A DNA stretch of 17,869 nucleotides from Verrucomicrobiales bacterium. GTDB taxonomy: Bacteria; Verrucomicrobiota; Verrucomicrobiia; Verrucomicrobiales; DEV007. Location of the stretch: NCBI GenBank assembly GCA_023253615.1, contig JALRFZ010000589.1:1-17869 (forward strand), in the 5' to 3' direction. The notes beneath the pieces were generated by a model. The model saw nothing but the letters and a program-made list of their open reading frames with translations, was not told the origin of the DNA and did not search any database. Positions 7,683 through 15,030 of this stretch are shown here, in pieces. Numbering within the stretch: the first letter of the stretch is position 1; every line of letters starts with the position of its first letter. The position numbers were made by a program, and so were the translations under genes.

Positions 7683-8219
7683 GTGAAAAAAGAGCCCGAT
7701 TCCCCTTCCTCCCCTGCCTCCTCCTCCGCTCCGGTCCGACGCGACCTTGGCGGGCGGATCTGGAAATGCCTCATGGGCCTGATCCTCATCGCGGTCGCGT
7801 GGGCTTTGGTGACGTATCTCTGGGACTCCTACCGGCGCGCCGCGAAGATGGACGCCTGGGTCGAGGTGCCCTGCCGCATCGAGACGCTCGGGGTCGATGA
7901 CACGCAGCAGAACCAGCGGGGCATGCCGAAATACCTTCTCGAGGTCACCTACCGTTACCAGTGGCAGGGGCATGACTACGTCGGCAACCGTATCAAGCGC
8001 CTGCCCACCGAGGCGAGCGATCCACGCAAGTTGAAATCGAAAATCGAGGCCTACGCCGCCGGCACCGAGACGGTCTGCTACCTGGATCCCGACGCGCCGG
8101 AGTTCGCCGTGCTGAAAAAAGACTCCAAGGCCGCCCTCTACACGATCTGGTTTCCCGGTCTCTTCATCGTCGGTGGTGCCGGGATGATCGTCTCGGCTCT
8201 GTTCGGGAGGAGGGCGTGA
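7683..8219 (+). CDS. DUF3592-like membrane protein
   Basis: The 178-residue protein begins at a GTG (7683); an in-frame stop at 7653 rules out a longer form, and the next Met lies inside the first membrane helix. A polar Ser/Pro-rich N-terminus precedes the first transmembrane helix (residues about 26-46, GLILIAVAWALVTYLW). A soluble beta-rich domain follows, with VEVPCRIETLGV, YLLEVTYRYQWQGHDYVGNRI, and the hallmark YLDPDAPEFAVLKKD near residue 140. A second hydrophobic helix lies close to the C-terminus (WFPGLFIVGGAGMIVSALFG). This two-helix arrangement around an extracytoplasmic domain is the DUF3592 layout. No function is established. A weak promoter-like pair (TTGGGA 7630-7635, TAAGCT 7653-7658, 17-base spacer) lies upstream, but it is not convincing. 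Confidence 0.82.
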   Translation: MKKEPDSPSSPASSSAPVRRDLGGRIWKCLMGLILIAVAWALVTYLWDSYRRAAKMDAWVEVPCRIETLGVDDTQQNQRGMPKYLLEVTYRYQWQGHDYVGNRIKRLPTEASDPRKLKSKIEAYAAGTETVCYLDPDAPEFAVLKKDSKAALYTIWFPGLFIVGGAGMIVSALFGRRA

Positions 8220-8269
8220 AGCGGATGGCGCGGAGGGAAGCTGCGACGCGTGCGGTGCCACACTCCGAG

Positions 8270-8494
8270 TCAGGCCACTTCACTCATCGGGCGCGTCCGT
8301 GACTCCGGCAGCTCGCGTCCTGTTTTCTCAAAATGAGAGATCACCTCCGCGACAGTCTCGCAGAGATCCCGGTAGACTTCCACCGGGTCGGATCCGTGGA
8401 TCCCGGTGATCAGGTCGGGACATTTGCCAACATAAGTGCCGTCCTCGTCACTCCACTCCACCCATTTGTGATACCGGTCGACGGTTTTCATCAT
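8270..8494 (-). CDS. hicB: HicB-family antitoxin, minimal single-domain form
   Basis: The 74-residue protein has the HicB partial RNase-H-like fold signature: YHKWVEWSDEDGTYVGKCPDL, then GIHGSDPVEVYRDLCETVAEVI. It ends shortly after this domain, without the ribbon-helix-helix or helix-turn-helix DNA-binding tail found in longer HicB proteins. It would be expected to neutralise HicA by direct binding. Autoregulation by DNA binding through this protein is doubtful. Its ATG at 8494 overlaps the hicA stop (ATGA), so the pair is translationally coupled, toxin gene first, as in classical hicAB. The surrounding DNA is less GC-rich than its neighbours, consistent with horizontal acquisition. Confidence 0.85.
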   Translation of the reverse strand: MMKTVDRYHKWVEWSDEDGTYVGKCPDLITGIHGSDPVEVYRDLCETVAEVISHFEKTGRELPESRTRPMSEVA

Positions 8495-8694
8495 TTCTTC
8501 ACCGTTTCAATCGCTTGTTTCACTTGCTTTTCCTGATAGGGCTTTGCGTCGTCTCCTCCGCTGCCGCTGATGGTGACCGCACCCGGAAACGCAGGGTGGA
8601 CGAATTTTCGATGAGACCCCTTGCCTCCACCCATGACGTGGGAAAAACCTGCCTGACGGAGATCGGAAATCAGTTCTCGAATCTTTCGTGGCAC
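8491..8694 (-). CDS. hicA: HicA-family toxin (mRNA interferase)
   Basis: The 67-residue protein shows the HicA double-stranded-RNA-binding-like fold. The N-terminal helix is [14 protein letters not shown], followed by the catalytic-histidine motif [13 protein letters not shown] (H28) and the C-terminal helix [17 protein letters not shown]. HicA toxins cleave mRNA and are held inactive by HicB. It starts with GTG at 8694, and an in-frame TAA lies just upstream (8710-8712), so no longer form is possible. The N-terminus aligns well with other HicA proteins. No SD lies at a usable distance, and a good sigma-70-like promoter ends only five bases before the start codon, pointing to a leaderless message. 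The histidine and overall length are intact, so the toxin is likely functional. Confidence 0.88.
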   Translation of the reverse strand: MPRKIRELISDLRQAGFSHVMGGGKGSHRKFVHPAFPGAVTISGSGGDDAKPYQEKQVKQAIETVKK

Positions 8695-8878
8695 TGGTGA
8701 GAATAGTCGTTACCTCCCGGAATTTCAAGTTGGTGTCGTGAGAGGTCTCCAGAGAAGGTGGCAAACGGGTCCCTTCCTTCGCCACTTGATCAGGAGGATT
8801 TCGACCCCATCTTTTCAGCAGCAGTTCTTCTTTCGTCTTTCGCGCCGACTGATTCCTTCTTCCCCCCACCTGCGCACC
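8695..8878. other. Intergenic region between divergent hicA and the deacetylase gene
   Basis: This 184-base gap is the longest non-coding stretch in the window. Its left part holds the hicAB promoter. The reading frame of the deacetylase is open back to 8738 (GTG), but the extra 47 residues are Arg-rich and unlike the start of any deacetylase, so I treat the rest as untranslated or promoter DNA. No clear plus-strand promoter was found; TTGATC at 8786-8791 is an isolated weak match. Confidence 0.5.
8700..8728 (-). promoter_or_regulatory. Predicted sigma-70-type promoter of hicAB
   Basis: On the minus strand, TTGAAA (8728-8723) and TATTCT (8705-8700) are separated by exactly 17 bases, giving five of six and four of six matches to the -35 and -10 consensus. 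Transcription would begin around 8695-8692, which coincides with the GTG start codon of hicA at 8694. Confidence 0.5.
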
Positions 8879-9826
8879 ATGGCCTCCACCGCCCTCCTCC
8901 TCGACCGCGACTTCACCGGGCATGATCCGGGAGAACACCATCCAGAGGCGCCGGGGCGCATTCTGGCGATCGTCGACCGGCTCGAGTCTTCGGGGCTGGC
9001 GGCGGAATGCCCGGTGGTGGCGCGACGCGCCGTGACCGACGACGAGATCCGGCTCGTCCATACCGACGGCTACTTGAAGACCGTCCTCGCGGAAGTCGAT
9101 GGAACGGGCTCGGGACAGCTCAGCACGGGCGATACGAGTTATGGTCCGAAGTCGCTCGAGGTGGCCCGTGCGGCGGCGGGCGGATTGCTGAACGCGGTGG
9201 ATGGAGTGATCGCGGGCACGTGGAGGAATGCTTTCTGCGCGGTGCGGCCTCCGGGTCATCACGCCACGCCGGACCGCGGGATGGGCTTTTGTCTTTTCAA
9301 CAATGTCGCGATCGCGGCGCGGCATGCCCAGAGGAAACACGGGCTCGAGCGGATCGCGATCGTGGATTGGGATGTGCACCACGGCAACGGCACTCAGGAT
9401 ATTTTCTACGAGGACGGCAGTGTCTTCTTTTTCTCGACCCACCAGTCGCCTTGGTATCCGGGCACGGGGGCGAAGGACGAGACGGGCACCGGGGCGGGCC
9501 GCGGCAGCACCCTCAACGTGCCGCTGGCGGGCGGATCCGGGATGAAGGAGATCGGGGCGGCTTTCCGCGGTGCCTTCGCGGACAAGATGCGGGATTTCAA
9601 ACCGGATCTGATCCTGCTCTCGGCGGGATTCGACAGCCGGCTCGGCGATCCGCTGGGGCAGTTCACGCTGACGGACGAGGACTTCGCTAGCCTCACGGAG
9701 GTGCTGCTCGAGATGGCCGACGCCTACGCGGGCGGACGGCTCGTCTCCGTGCTCGAAGGTGGCTACAACCAGAGCGGTCTGGCGAAGGCGGTCGAAAGCC
9801 ACGTTCGGGCGCTGCAGGGAGCGTGA
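8879..9826 (+). CDS. Histone deacetylase family protein (class II-like zinc amidohydrolase)
   Basis: The 315-residue protein has all catalytic elements of the arginase/deacetylase fold. The His dyad is H127-H128 (RPPGHHA). Zinc ligands are D165 and H167 ([10 protein letters not shown]) and D252 (LSAGFDS). The transition-state tyrosine is Y296 (EGGY). The HPEAPGR motif near residue 21 and [14 protein letters not shown] are also typical. Bacterial members remove acetyl groups from acetylpolyamines, acetyl-lysine or other acetylated amines, so the substrate here is undetermined. The start at ATG 8879 was chosen because family homology begins within a few residues of it. It stands alone between hicA (divergent) and the convergent antiporter operon, whose last stop lies ten bases away. 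Confidence 0.94.
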   Translation: MASTALLLDRDFTGHDPGEHHPEAPGRILAIVDRLESSGLAAECPVVARRAVTDDEIRLVHTDGYLKTVLAEVDGTGSGQLSTGDTSYGPKSLEVARAAAGGLLNAVDGVIAGTWRNAFCAVRPPGHHATPDRGMGFCLFNNVAIAARHAQRKHGLERIAIVDWDVHHGNGTQDIFYEDGSVFFFSTHQSPWYPGTGAKDETGTGAGRGSTLNVPLAGGSGMKEIGAAFRGAFADKMRDFKPDLILLSAGFDSRLGDPLGQFTLTDEDFASLTEVLLEMADAYAGGRLVSVLEGGYNQSGLAKAVESHVRALQGA

Positions 9827-9836
9827 GGGGACGGTC

Positions 9837-11618
9837 TTATCGGCCCGCCACGTAATAGTAGGCCGTCAGCAATCCGAGCAGGATCACGGCACTGAAGGCG
9901 GTGACGCTGACGGGGAAGGCGCCGATGCGGGCGCGGCGGAAGAGGGCGTGACGCTCTTCCTCGATCTGGCGGGCATCGTGTCCCATCAGCTTCCAGACCG
10001 GGGTCATGAAGAGACAGGCGAGCCGCGGCAGGCCCGACTCGGCGAAGTTGACGGCGGTTTTGACGACCTTCCCAAGAAAGAGGCGCGCGGCGGCGGCATT
10101 GATCGCGTTGAGACTCTTGTCGGCGAGCCGGTAAAAGGCGGGGCCGCCCTTCCGGTAGAGCCAGGAGGCGTCGAGGTTGGTGGCGCGGAGGTCGGCCGGG
10201 AAAAGCCCCTTTTGCACGAGGACGACGAAAGCCAGTGCTGCCCCCAGGGCGAGGGAGAGCTCGCCGGTGATCTTGCCGAAGGAGAGAGGCGGTACCGCGG
10301 TGCCGGGGTAGGGGAGCAGGTCGCGGATGAACGCCCCCGGGAAGAGGCAGGCGACGACGCAGAGCACGGCGGTGAATCCCATCGCGAGGAGCTGGTTGAG
10401 GGGTGCCTCGGCGCAACGGATCCCGGCATCGCGACGGAAAAAGGCGGCGAAAGGCACGCGGAGTCCGGCGGCGACGAAGGCCCCGGCGGAGGCGAAGAGC
10501 AGGGCGAACCAGACGAGGGCGAGCCCTTCGTGGGCGACGGCGCTTTTGATCATCGCTTTTCCGACGAAGCCGCTGAGGACGATGGTGGCGGAGCCGATGC
10601 AGCAGAAGAGGCAGGTCAGGGGCATCGATCGGCAGAGTCCGCCGAGATCGCTCGCACGGGACCTTCCGGTGCGGAGGATGACGGCTCCGATCGCCATGAA
10701 AAGCAGCGCCTTGTAGAGCACGTGGACGTAGGCCTGCGCCGAGGTGCCGTTCAGCGCGAGCTCCGTGCCCACGCCGACGCCGATGACCATGATCCCGACC
10801 TGGTTGACGAGGGCGTAGGCGAGGACGCGGCGCAGGTCGTTCTCGATGATGGCGTAAAAGAGCGGGATGATGGCCATGGCCACCCCGATCCAGATCAGCA
10901 CGGACTCGCCTGGGAACGTGCGGGACAGCACGTAGATGGCGGTTTTCGTGGTGAAGGTGGCCATGAAGACGACACCGCCGGGAGATGCCTCGGGGTAGGT
11001 GTCGGCGAGCCAGGCGCCGACGACGGGCCAGGCGCAGTTGATGCCGAAGCCGAGGAGCATGAGCCAAGGCCCGGGGCCCTCGAGCGTGATCTTGTCGAAG
11101 GCGGTGCCACCTCCGGCGGCAAGGTGCAGGACGAGTCCGGCGAGGAGGACGACCCCGCCGAAGACGTGGACGAGGAGGTAGCGCATCGCGGCGCGTCCCG
11201 AATCCGGCGTGCGCCGGGCGAGGAGACAGAGGACGGCGCCGAGGGTGAGCATCTCCCAGAAAAAGAAGAGGCTGAGGAGATCGCCGGCGAGGACGGCTCC
11301 GGTGGCGCTGCCGGCGTAGAGGAGGCCGCCGCCGAGATCGAGCGGCTCGTTTTCACGGATCACGTAGAGGATCCCGATGAAGGAGAGCAGGGTGAAGAGC
11401 TGGAGGAAGATCGTGCTGGCGGTGTCGATGCGCCCGAGGATGAGCTCGAAATCGAGCAGTTCGACCCGCCAGTGGGTGCCGGGCGTCAGGAGGGTGTGAT
11501 TGACGAGGGCCAGCACGGGCACGGCGAGGGCCGCGATCTGTCTCGGGCGTCCCTTCAGGCAGGCGACGATCGCGGCGCCGGCGAGAAAGATGAGAAAAGG
11601 CGGGAGGGCTTCAGGCAT
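9837..11618 (-). CDS. Third MrpD-like (proton-conducting transporter family) antiporter subunit, long form
   Basis: This 593-residue polytopic membrane protein belongs to the NuoL/M/N-MrpD superfamily. The TM5 glutamate E122 (FFFWEMLTLG), a TM8 lysine K225 (TFTTKTAIYVLSR), the TM10 pair H299/K303 (YVHVLYKALLF) and the TM12 lysine K354 (GFVGKAMI) are present. The segment equivalent to the TM7 K-x4-PFHSWLP motif reads N194-CAWPVVGAWLADTYPEASP, so the TM7 lysine is replaced by Asn. The Pro-Pro motif before the TM12 lysine is missing. About 120 extra C-terminal residues include amphipathic stretches (NLDASWLYRKGGPAFYRLAD) and a final hydrophobic helix, absent from the other two copies. Its start at 11618 overlaps the preceding gene by eight bases and has a strong SD (AAGGAGG, 8-base spacing). 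It is the last gene of the operon. Confidence 0.88.
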   Translation of the reverse strand: MPEALPPFLIFLAGAAIVACLKGRPRQIAALAVPVLALVNHTLLTPGTHWRVELLDFELILGRIDTASTIFLQLFTLLSFIGILYVIRENEPLDLGGGLLYAGSATGAVLAGDLLSLFFFWEMLTLGAVLCLLARRTPDSGRAAMRYLLVHVFGGVVLLAGLVLHLAAGGGTAFDKITLEGPGPWLMLLGFGINCAWPVVGAWLADTYPEASPGGVVFMATFTTKTAIYVLSRTFPGESVLIWIGVAMAIIPLFYAIIENDLRRVLAYALVNQVGIMVIGVGVGTELALNGTSAQAYVHVLYKALLFMAIGAVILRTGRSRASDLGGLCRSMPLTCLFCCIGSATIVLSGFVGKAMIKSAVAHEGLALVWFALLFASAGAFVAAGLRVPFAAFFRRDAGIRCAEAPLNQLLAMGFTAVLCVVACLFPGAFIRDLLPYPGTAVPPLSFGKITGELSLALGAALAFVVLVQKGLFPADLRATNLDASWLYRKGGPAFYRLADKSLNAINAAAARLFLGKVVKTAVNFAESGLPRLACLFMTPVWKLMGHDARQIEEERHALFRRARIGAFPVSVTAFSAVILLGLLTAYYYVAGR

Positions 11619-11928
11619 CGTTCTTTCCTCCTTGGTCGGTCGGATGGGGCTGGTAGTAGGAATCTTCGCGCTTCACGAGGGGGCGCAGCACGAAACGGGC
11701 GGCGAGGACGAGGGCGATGCTGGAGGCAAGCCCGGCGATCGCGTAAAGGCCGGGCCACTTTTCCCAGGGGAAGTAGGCCTTTTTGCCGGATCCGGCGACC
11801 GCGACGAGGATCTCGGCGAGGACGAGCGCTCCGAGGGCGGCGGCGAGGAGGGTGACGATGCGCCGGGAGAGACCGGGACGGAGATACCAGGGAGTGGTGT
11901 CCGGGGCGGGGGGCTCGGGAGTGGCCAT
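11611..11928 (-). CDS. Small two-helix membrane protein of the antiporter operon
   Basis: The 105-residue protein has a polar Pro-rich N-terminus, a first transmembrane helix (about residues 25-45, VTLLAAALGALVLAEILVAV), a short loop with AYFPWEKWPGLYAI, a second helix (about 61-82) and a charged C-terminus with KREDSYYQPHP. I do not know a named Pfam family for it. From memory, similar short proteins with an FPWE..PG.Y signature occur beside MrpD-like genes in other bacteria, which suggests an accessory subunit; this recollection is unverified. It overlaps the next gene by eight bases and starts 39 bases after the second MrpD-like gene, the largest gap in the operon. It is not a fragment of an MrpD protein, since it has its own start, stop and topology. 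Confidence 0.75.
   Translation of the reverse strand: MATPEPPAPDTTPWYLRPGLSRRIVTLLAAALGALVLAEILVAVAGSGKKAYFPWEKWPGLYAIAGLASSIALVLAARFVLRPLVKREDSYYQPHPTDQGGKNDA
11627..11633 (-). promoter_or_regulatory. Strong ribosome binding site for the third MrpD-like gene
   Basis: AAGGAGG on the minus strand lies eight bases before ATG 11618. It is one of three good SD sites in the window, all inside the antiporter operon (the others precede mnhG and the MbhE-MnhB gene), whereas most other starts lack one. Confidence 0.7.
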
Positions 11929-11967
11929 GGCAAGCTCGGAGTGGGTCGGTGGGGGAGGTGGGTCGGA

Positions 11968-13461
11968 TCAAGGATTGGCGACGTCGCCACCGACGGCGAG
12001 GCGGGCGAGGTCGAAGAGCAATCCAGGGAAGAAGAAGAGCAGGATCGAACCCGCCGCGGTGAGGGCGAGGGGCAGGACGCAGGCGAGCGGGGCCTCGGCG
12101 AGGCCGTTGGCACCGTCGGGGGTTGGTTTGAAGAAGGCGCGGTAGACGATGGGGAAGAAATAGGCGCCGTTCAGGATCGTGCTGACGAGGAACACGCAGA
12201 GCAGGGCGATCTCGTGGGCTTCGGCGGCGCCCCAGACGAGGTAGAGCTTGCTGAGGAGGCCGCCGGTGGGCGGCAGGCCGGTGACGCTCATCGCACCGAT
12301 GGCGAAGGCGGCGAAGGTGACGGGCATGCGGCGGCCGAGCCCGTCGAGTTCGCTGATGTATTTTTTGCCGCAGGCGACGAAGATGGCACCGGCACAGAAG
12401 AAGAGGGTGATCTTCCCGACGGCGTGCATGGCGATGTGGAGGATGCTGCCGATCACGGCGTGCTCGGTGAGCAGGGCGACGCCGAGGACGATGTAGGAGA
12501 GCTGGCCGATCGTGGAGAAGGCGAGGCGGCGTTTCAGGTTGTCCTGCGTCAGGGCGATGAGGGAGGAGGTGACGACGGTGAAGGCGGCGATCCAGCAGAG
12601 GACGAGGTTCACGCCGAGCCGTCCGAGCAGATCCACCCCGAAGACGCCGGTGACGACGCGGATGACGCAGAAAACGCCGACTTTCACGACGGCGACGGCG
12701 TGGAGCAGGGCGGACACCGGTGTGGGGGCGACCATGGCCCCCGGCAGCCACGAATGGAAGGGCATCAGTCCCGCCTTGGAGAAACCGAAAGCGAAGCCGA
12801 GGAGCAGGATGAGGCCCGGCCAATAGCCCAGGTCGCTCTGGGCGAGGATGGCCTCGGGACCGAAGTCGAGGTTGCCCCCGGCGCGCACGTAGGTGTAGAG
12901 GATCGCGGGGATGGCGAAGGCGATGGAGGTGCCGAGGAGGTAGGAGAGATAGGTGCGTCCGCCGGTGCGGGCTTCCTTGTCCTGGTGATGGGTCACGAGG
13001 GGCCAGGTCGCGAGCGAGAGCATCTCGTAGAAGAGATAGAGGGTGAGGAGGTTGCCCGCGAAAGCGACGCCGAGGGTGGCGCAGAGGGAGATGGCGAAGA
13101 AGGCGAAGAAGCGCGTTTGCGAAGGCTCGTGGAGGCCGCGCATGTAGCCGATCGCATAGAGCGATGTGAGGATCCAGAGCGAGGAGGCGACGAGGGCGAA
13201 GAGCATGCCGAGCCCGTCGACACGGAAGGCGATGGGCACGTTGAGGCCGCCGATGCCTTCGACCAGGGTCAGGGTGATGGTCTGCCCGCCGAGGATGACG
13301 GGCAGCATCGCGAGGACGAAGCCGAATTTCAGGGCGCCCGCTCCGAAGGTGACGAGTTCGCGCAGGAAGATCTCGCGGCGGAAGAGGACGATGAGAGGGG
13401 CCGCCGCGAGCGAGGCGAGACAGGCCCAGAGGGGAAGGAGGCTGTTTACCGAATTCTCCAT
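11968..13461 (-). CDS. mrpD: Second MrpD-like (NuoM/MrpD type) antiporter subunit
   Basis: The 497-residue polytopic protein is the most canonical of the three superfamily members here. E146 (YLFYEMLSLATWPL) is the TM5 glutamate, K229 (GFSKAGLMPFHSWLP) the TM7 lysine, K260 (AVAVVKVGVFCVIR) the TM8 lysine, H346/K350 (IAMHAVGKITLFF) the TM10 pair and K405 (GLPPTGGLLSKLYL) the TM12 lysine. The motif APTPVSALLHA is typical of NuoL, NuoM and MrpD. It is therefore expected to move cations or protons across the cytoplasmic membrane. ATG 13461 is preferred to the GTG at 13464, which directly abuts the upstream stop; the difference is one residue. It follows the first MrpD-like gene without a gap. Confidence 0.92.
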   Translation of the reverse strand: MENSVNSLLPLWACLASLAAAPLIVLFRREIFLRELVTFGAGALKFGFVLAMLPVILGGQTITLTLVEGIGGLNVPIAFRVDGLGMLFALVASSLWILTSLYAIGYMRGLHEPSQTRFFAFFAISLCATLGVAFAGNLLTLYLFYEMLSLATWPLVTHHQDKEARTGGRTYLSYLLGTSIAFAIPAILYTYVRAGGNLDFGPEAILAQSDLGYWPGLILLLGFAFGFSKAGLMPFHSWLPGAMVAPTPVSALLHAVAVVKVGVFCVIRVVTGVFGVDLLGRLGVNLVLCWIAAFTVVTSSLIALTQDNLKRRLAFSTIGQLSYIVLGVALLTEHAVIGSILHIAMHAVGKITLFFCAGAIFVACGKKYISELDGLGRRMPVTFAAFAIGAMSVTGLPPTGGLLSKLYLVWGAAEAHEIALLCVFLVSTILNGAYFFPIVYRAFFKPTPDGANGLAEAPLACVLPLALTAAGSILLFFFPGLLFDLARLAVGGDVANP

Positions 13462-13464
13462 CAC

Positions 13465-15030
13465 TTATCTGCCGGTGGAAACGACCGTCGCGGTCTCGAT
13501 GAGGCCCGTGCGGATGAACTCGACGACGGGGCCGTTGAAGATTCCCAGCAGGATGAGCAGGGCGGCCGCGACGAGCACGGGGAGGAGGGCGTGCAAGGGG
13601 GGCTCGCGACGGACGACGGGGGTTTCGTGGTGGTCGTGGCCGTCATCACCGTGACCGTGGCCATGCGCATGGGACGCGACGGGATTCTTTCCAAAGTAGG
13701 CGATCTCGAAGAGGCGGAAAAAGAGCACCGCATTGACCAGGCTAGAGCCGATGAGGGCGGCGACGTAGATCCATTGGCCCGACTCGATGCCTCCGCGGAT
13801 GAGGTAGAATTTGCTGTAGAATCCGCAGGTCGGGGGCACGCCGATGATGGCGAGACCGCCGATGACGAAGCCGGTGGCGGCGAGGGGCATCTTGCGGAAA
13901 AGGCCGGAGAGATCCTCGAGCTTCACCGCTCCGAGCCACTTCGCGAAGACGCCGGCGGCGAGGAAGAGGCACGAGGTCATGAGCGCGTCGGCGAGGATGT
14001 GGTAGAGCGTGCCGGTCATGCCCCAACGCTGGGGGTCGCCGAGCCAGGCCCCGCCGACCATGTAGCCGACTTCGGCGATGATGAGGCAGCAGAGCATCTT
14101 CTTGATCTCGCGCTGGGCGAGCGCCATCATCGAGCCGGCGACGATGGCGATGACGGCGAGCCACACGACGAAGTGGCCCCATTCGACGTTCGCTTCGAGC
14201 TGGTCGAGGCCGAAGACGCTCACCATCATCCGCACCATGACGTAGACGGAGACCTTGGTGACGAGCGGGGCGAGGATCGCGGCGCTGCCCGAGGGGCTGT
14301 AGCTGTAGGCGTTCGGGAGCCAGCCGTGGAGGGGGAAGAAGGCCATTTTCGTCCAGATCCCCACGAGGATGAAGACGAAGGCGGTGCGGATGGCGCGGCT
14401 GTCGGCGAGGTTTTCGTTCGAGGCGAGGATGGTGTGGATATCCTGCATGTTCAGCGAACCCAGCTTCAGGTAGAGATAACCCACCCCGAGAAGGTAGAAC
14501 GACGCCCCCACCGTGCCCATGATGAGGTAGTGGAAGGCGGCGACCTTGCAGCGCTTCGAGCTCCCGATGGCGACGAGTCCGTAGCTGGAGAGGGCGGTCA
14601 CCTCGATGAGCACGAAGACGTTGAAGGCGTCGGCGGTGATGGTGATGCCGAAAAGTCCGACGCTGAGCAGGAGGAAGAGGATGTAGAAATAGGGGGTCTT
14701 TTCCGAATCGCGCTCGCCGGCCGGCCGGATCGTGAAGACCGCGGCGAGCAGGGCGACGATGGCGATGACGACGAGGAGGGGCGAATTGATCGCGTCGGCG
14801 CGGAGTTGGATGCCGATGCCGAGAGGCTCCTCCCAGCCGCCCATGAAGTAATCGACCGGTCCGCCGGAGGAGACCCGCAGGATCAATCCGATCGCGGAGA
14901 AGAGGGAGACGGCCAGGCACGAGAGGGTTACCGGCAGGCAGACGCGGTGATCCCGGAGCCCGAAAAGGCCGATCACGAGCGTGCCGAACAGAGGCGCGAG
15001 GAGGACGAGGGCGGGGAGGTGTTCAGACAT
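13465..15030 (-). CDS. mrpD: First MrpD-like (NuoN/MrpD type) antiporter subunit with His-rich loop
   Basis: The 521-residue polytopic protein keeps the TM5 glutamate E143 (FVLIEVTALSSYGL), the TM7 lysine K228 (WTKMAFFPLHGWLPNAY), the TM8 lysine K259 (PLVTKVSVYVMVR) and the TM12 lysine K407 (GVPPTCGFYSKFYL). At the TM10 site where the other two copies have lysine, it has T352 (ADALMTSCLF). Between the last helices a polar loop (residues 454-468, HAHGHGHGDDGHDHH) carries seven histidines, which could bind metal or sense pH. Position immediately after mnhC matches MrpD in Mrp operons and MbhH in archaeal hydrogenases. Its ATG overlaps the end of mnhC by eight bases and has no SD, so translation is probably coupled. 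Confidence 0.92.
   Translation of the reverse strand: MSEHLPALVLLAPLFGTLVIGLFGLRDHRVCLPVTLSCLAVSLFSAIGLILRVSSGGPVDYFMGGWEEPLGIGIQLRADAINSPLLVVIAIVALLAAVFTIRPAGERDSEKTPYFYILFLLLSVGLFGITITADAFNVFVLIEVTALSSYGLVAIGSSKRCKVAAFHYLIMGTVGASFYLLGVGYLYLKLGSLNMQDIHTILASNENLADSRAIRTAFVFILVGIWTKMAFFPLHGWLPNAYSYSPSGSAAILAPLVTKVSVYVMVRMMVSVFGLDQLEANVEWGHFVVWLAVIAIVAGSMMALAQREIKKMLCCLIIAEVGYMVGGAWLGDPQRWGMTGTLYHILADALMTSCLFLAAGVFAKWLGAVKLEDLSGLFRKMPLAATGFVIGGLAIIGVPPTCGFYSKFYLIRGGIESGQWIYVAALIGSSLVNAVLFFRLFEIAYFGKNPVASHAHGHGHGDDGHDHHETPVVRREPPLHALLPVLVAAALLILLGIFNGPVVEFIRTGLIETATVVSTGR

Noticed and set aside
10901..11067. Possible frameshift in the third MrpD-like gene, because another minus-strand frame is long here
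   Set aside because: The main frame keeps conserved residues (K225, R233) through this region without interruption, so the other frame is a shadow.
9759..11855. Plus-strand open frame of about 700 codons opposite the third MrpD-like gene
   Set aside because: Same artefact of GC-rich antisense DNA; it also overlaps the end of the deacetylase gene in another frame and shows no domain.
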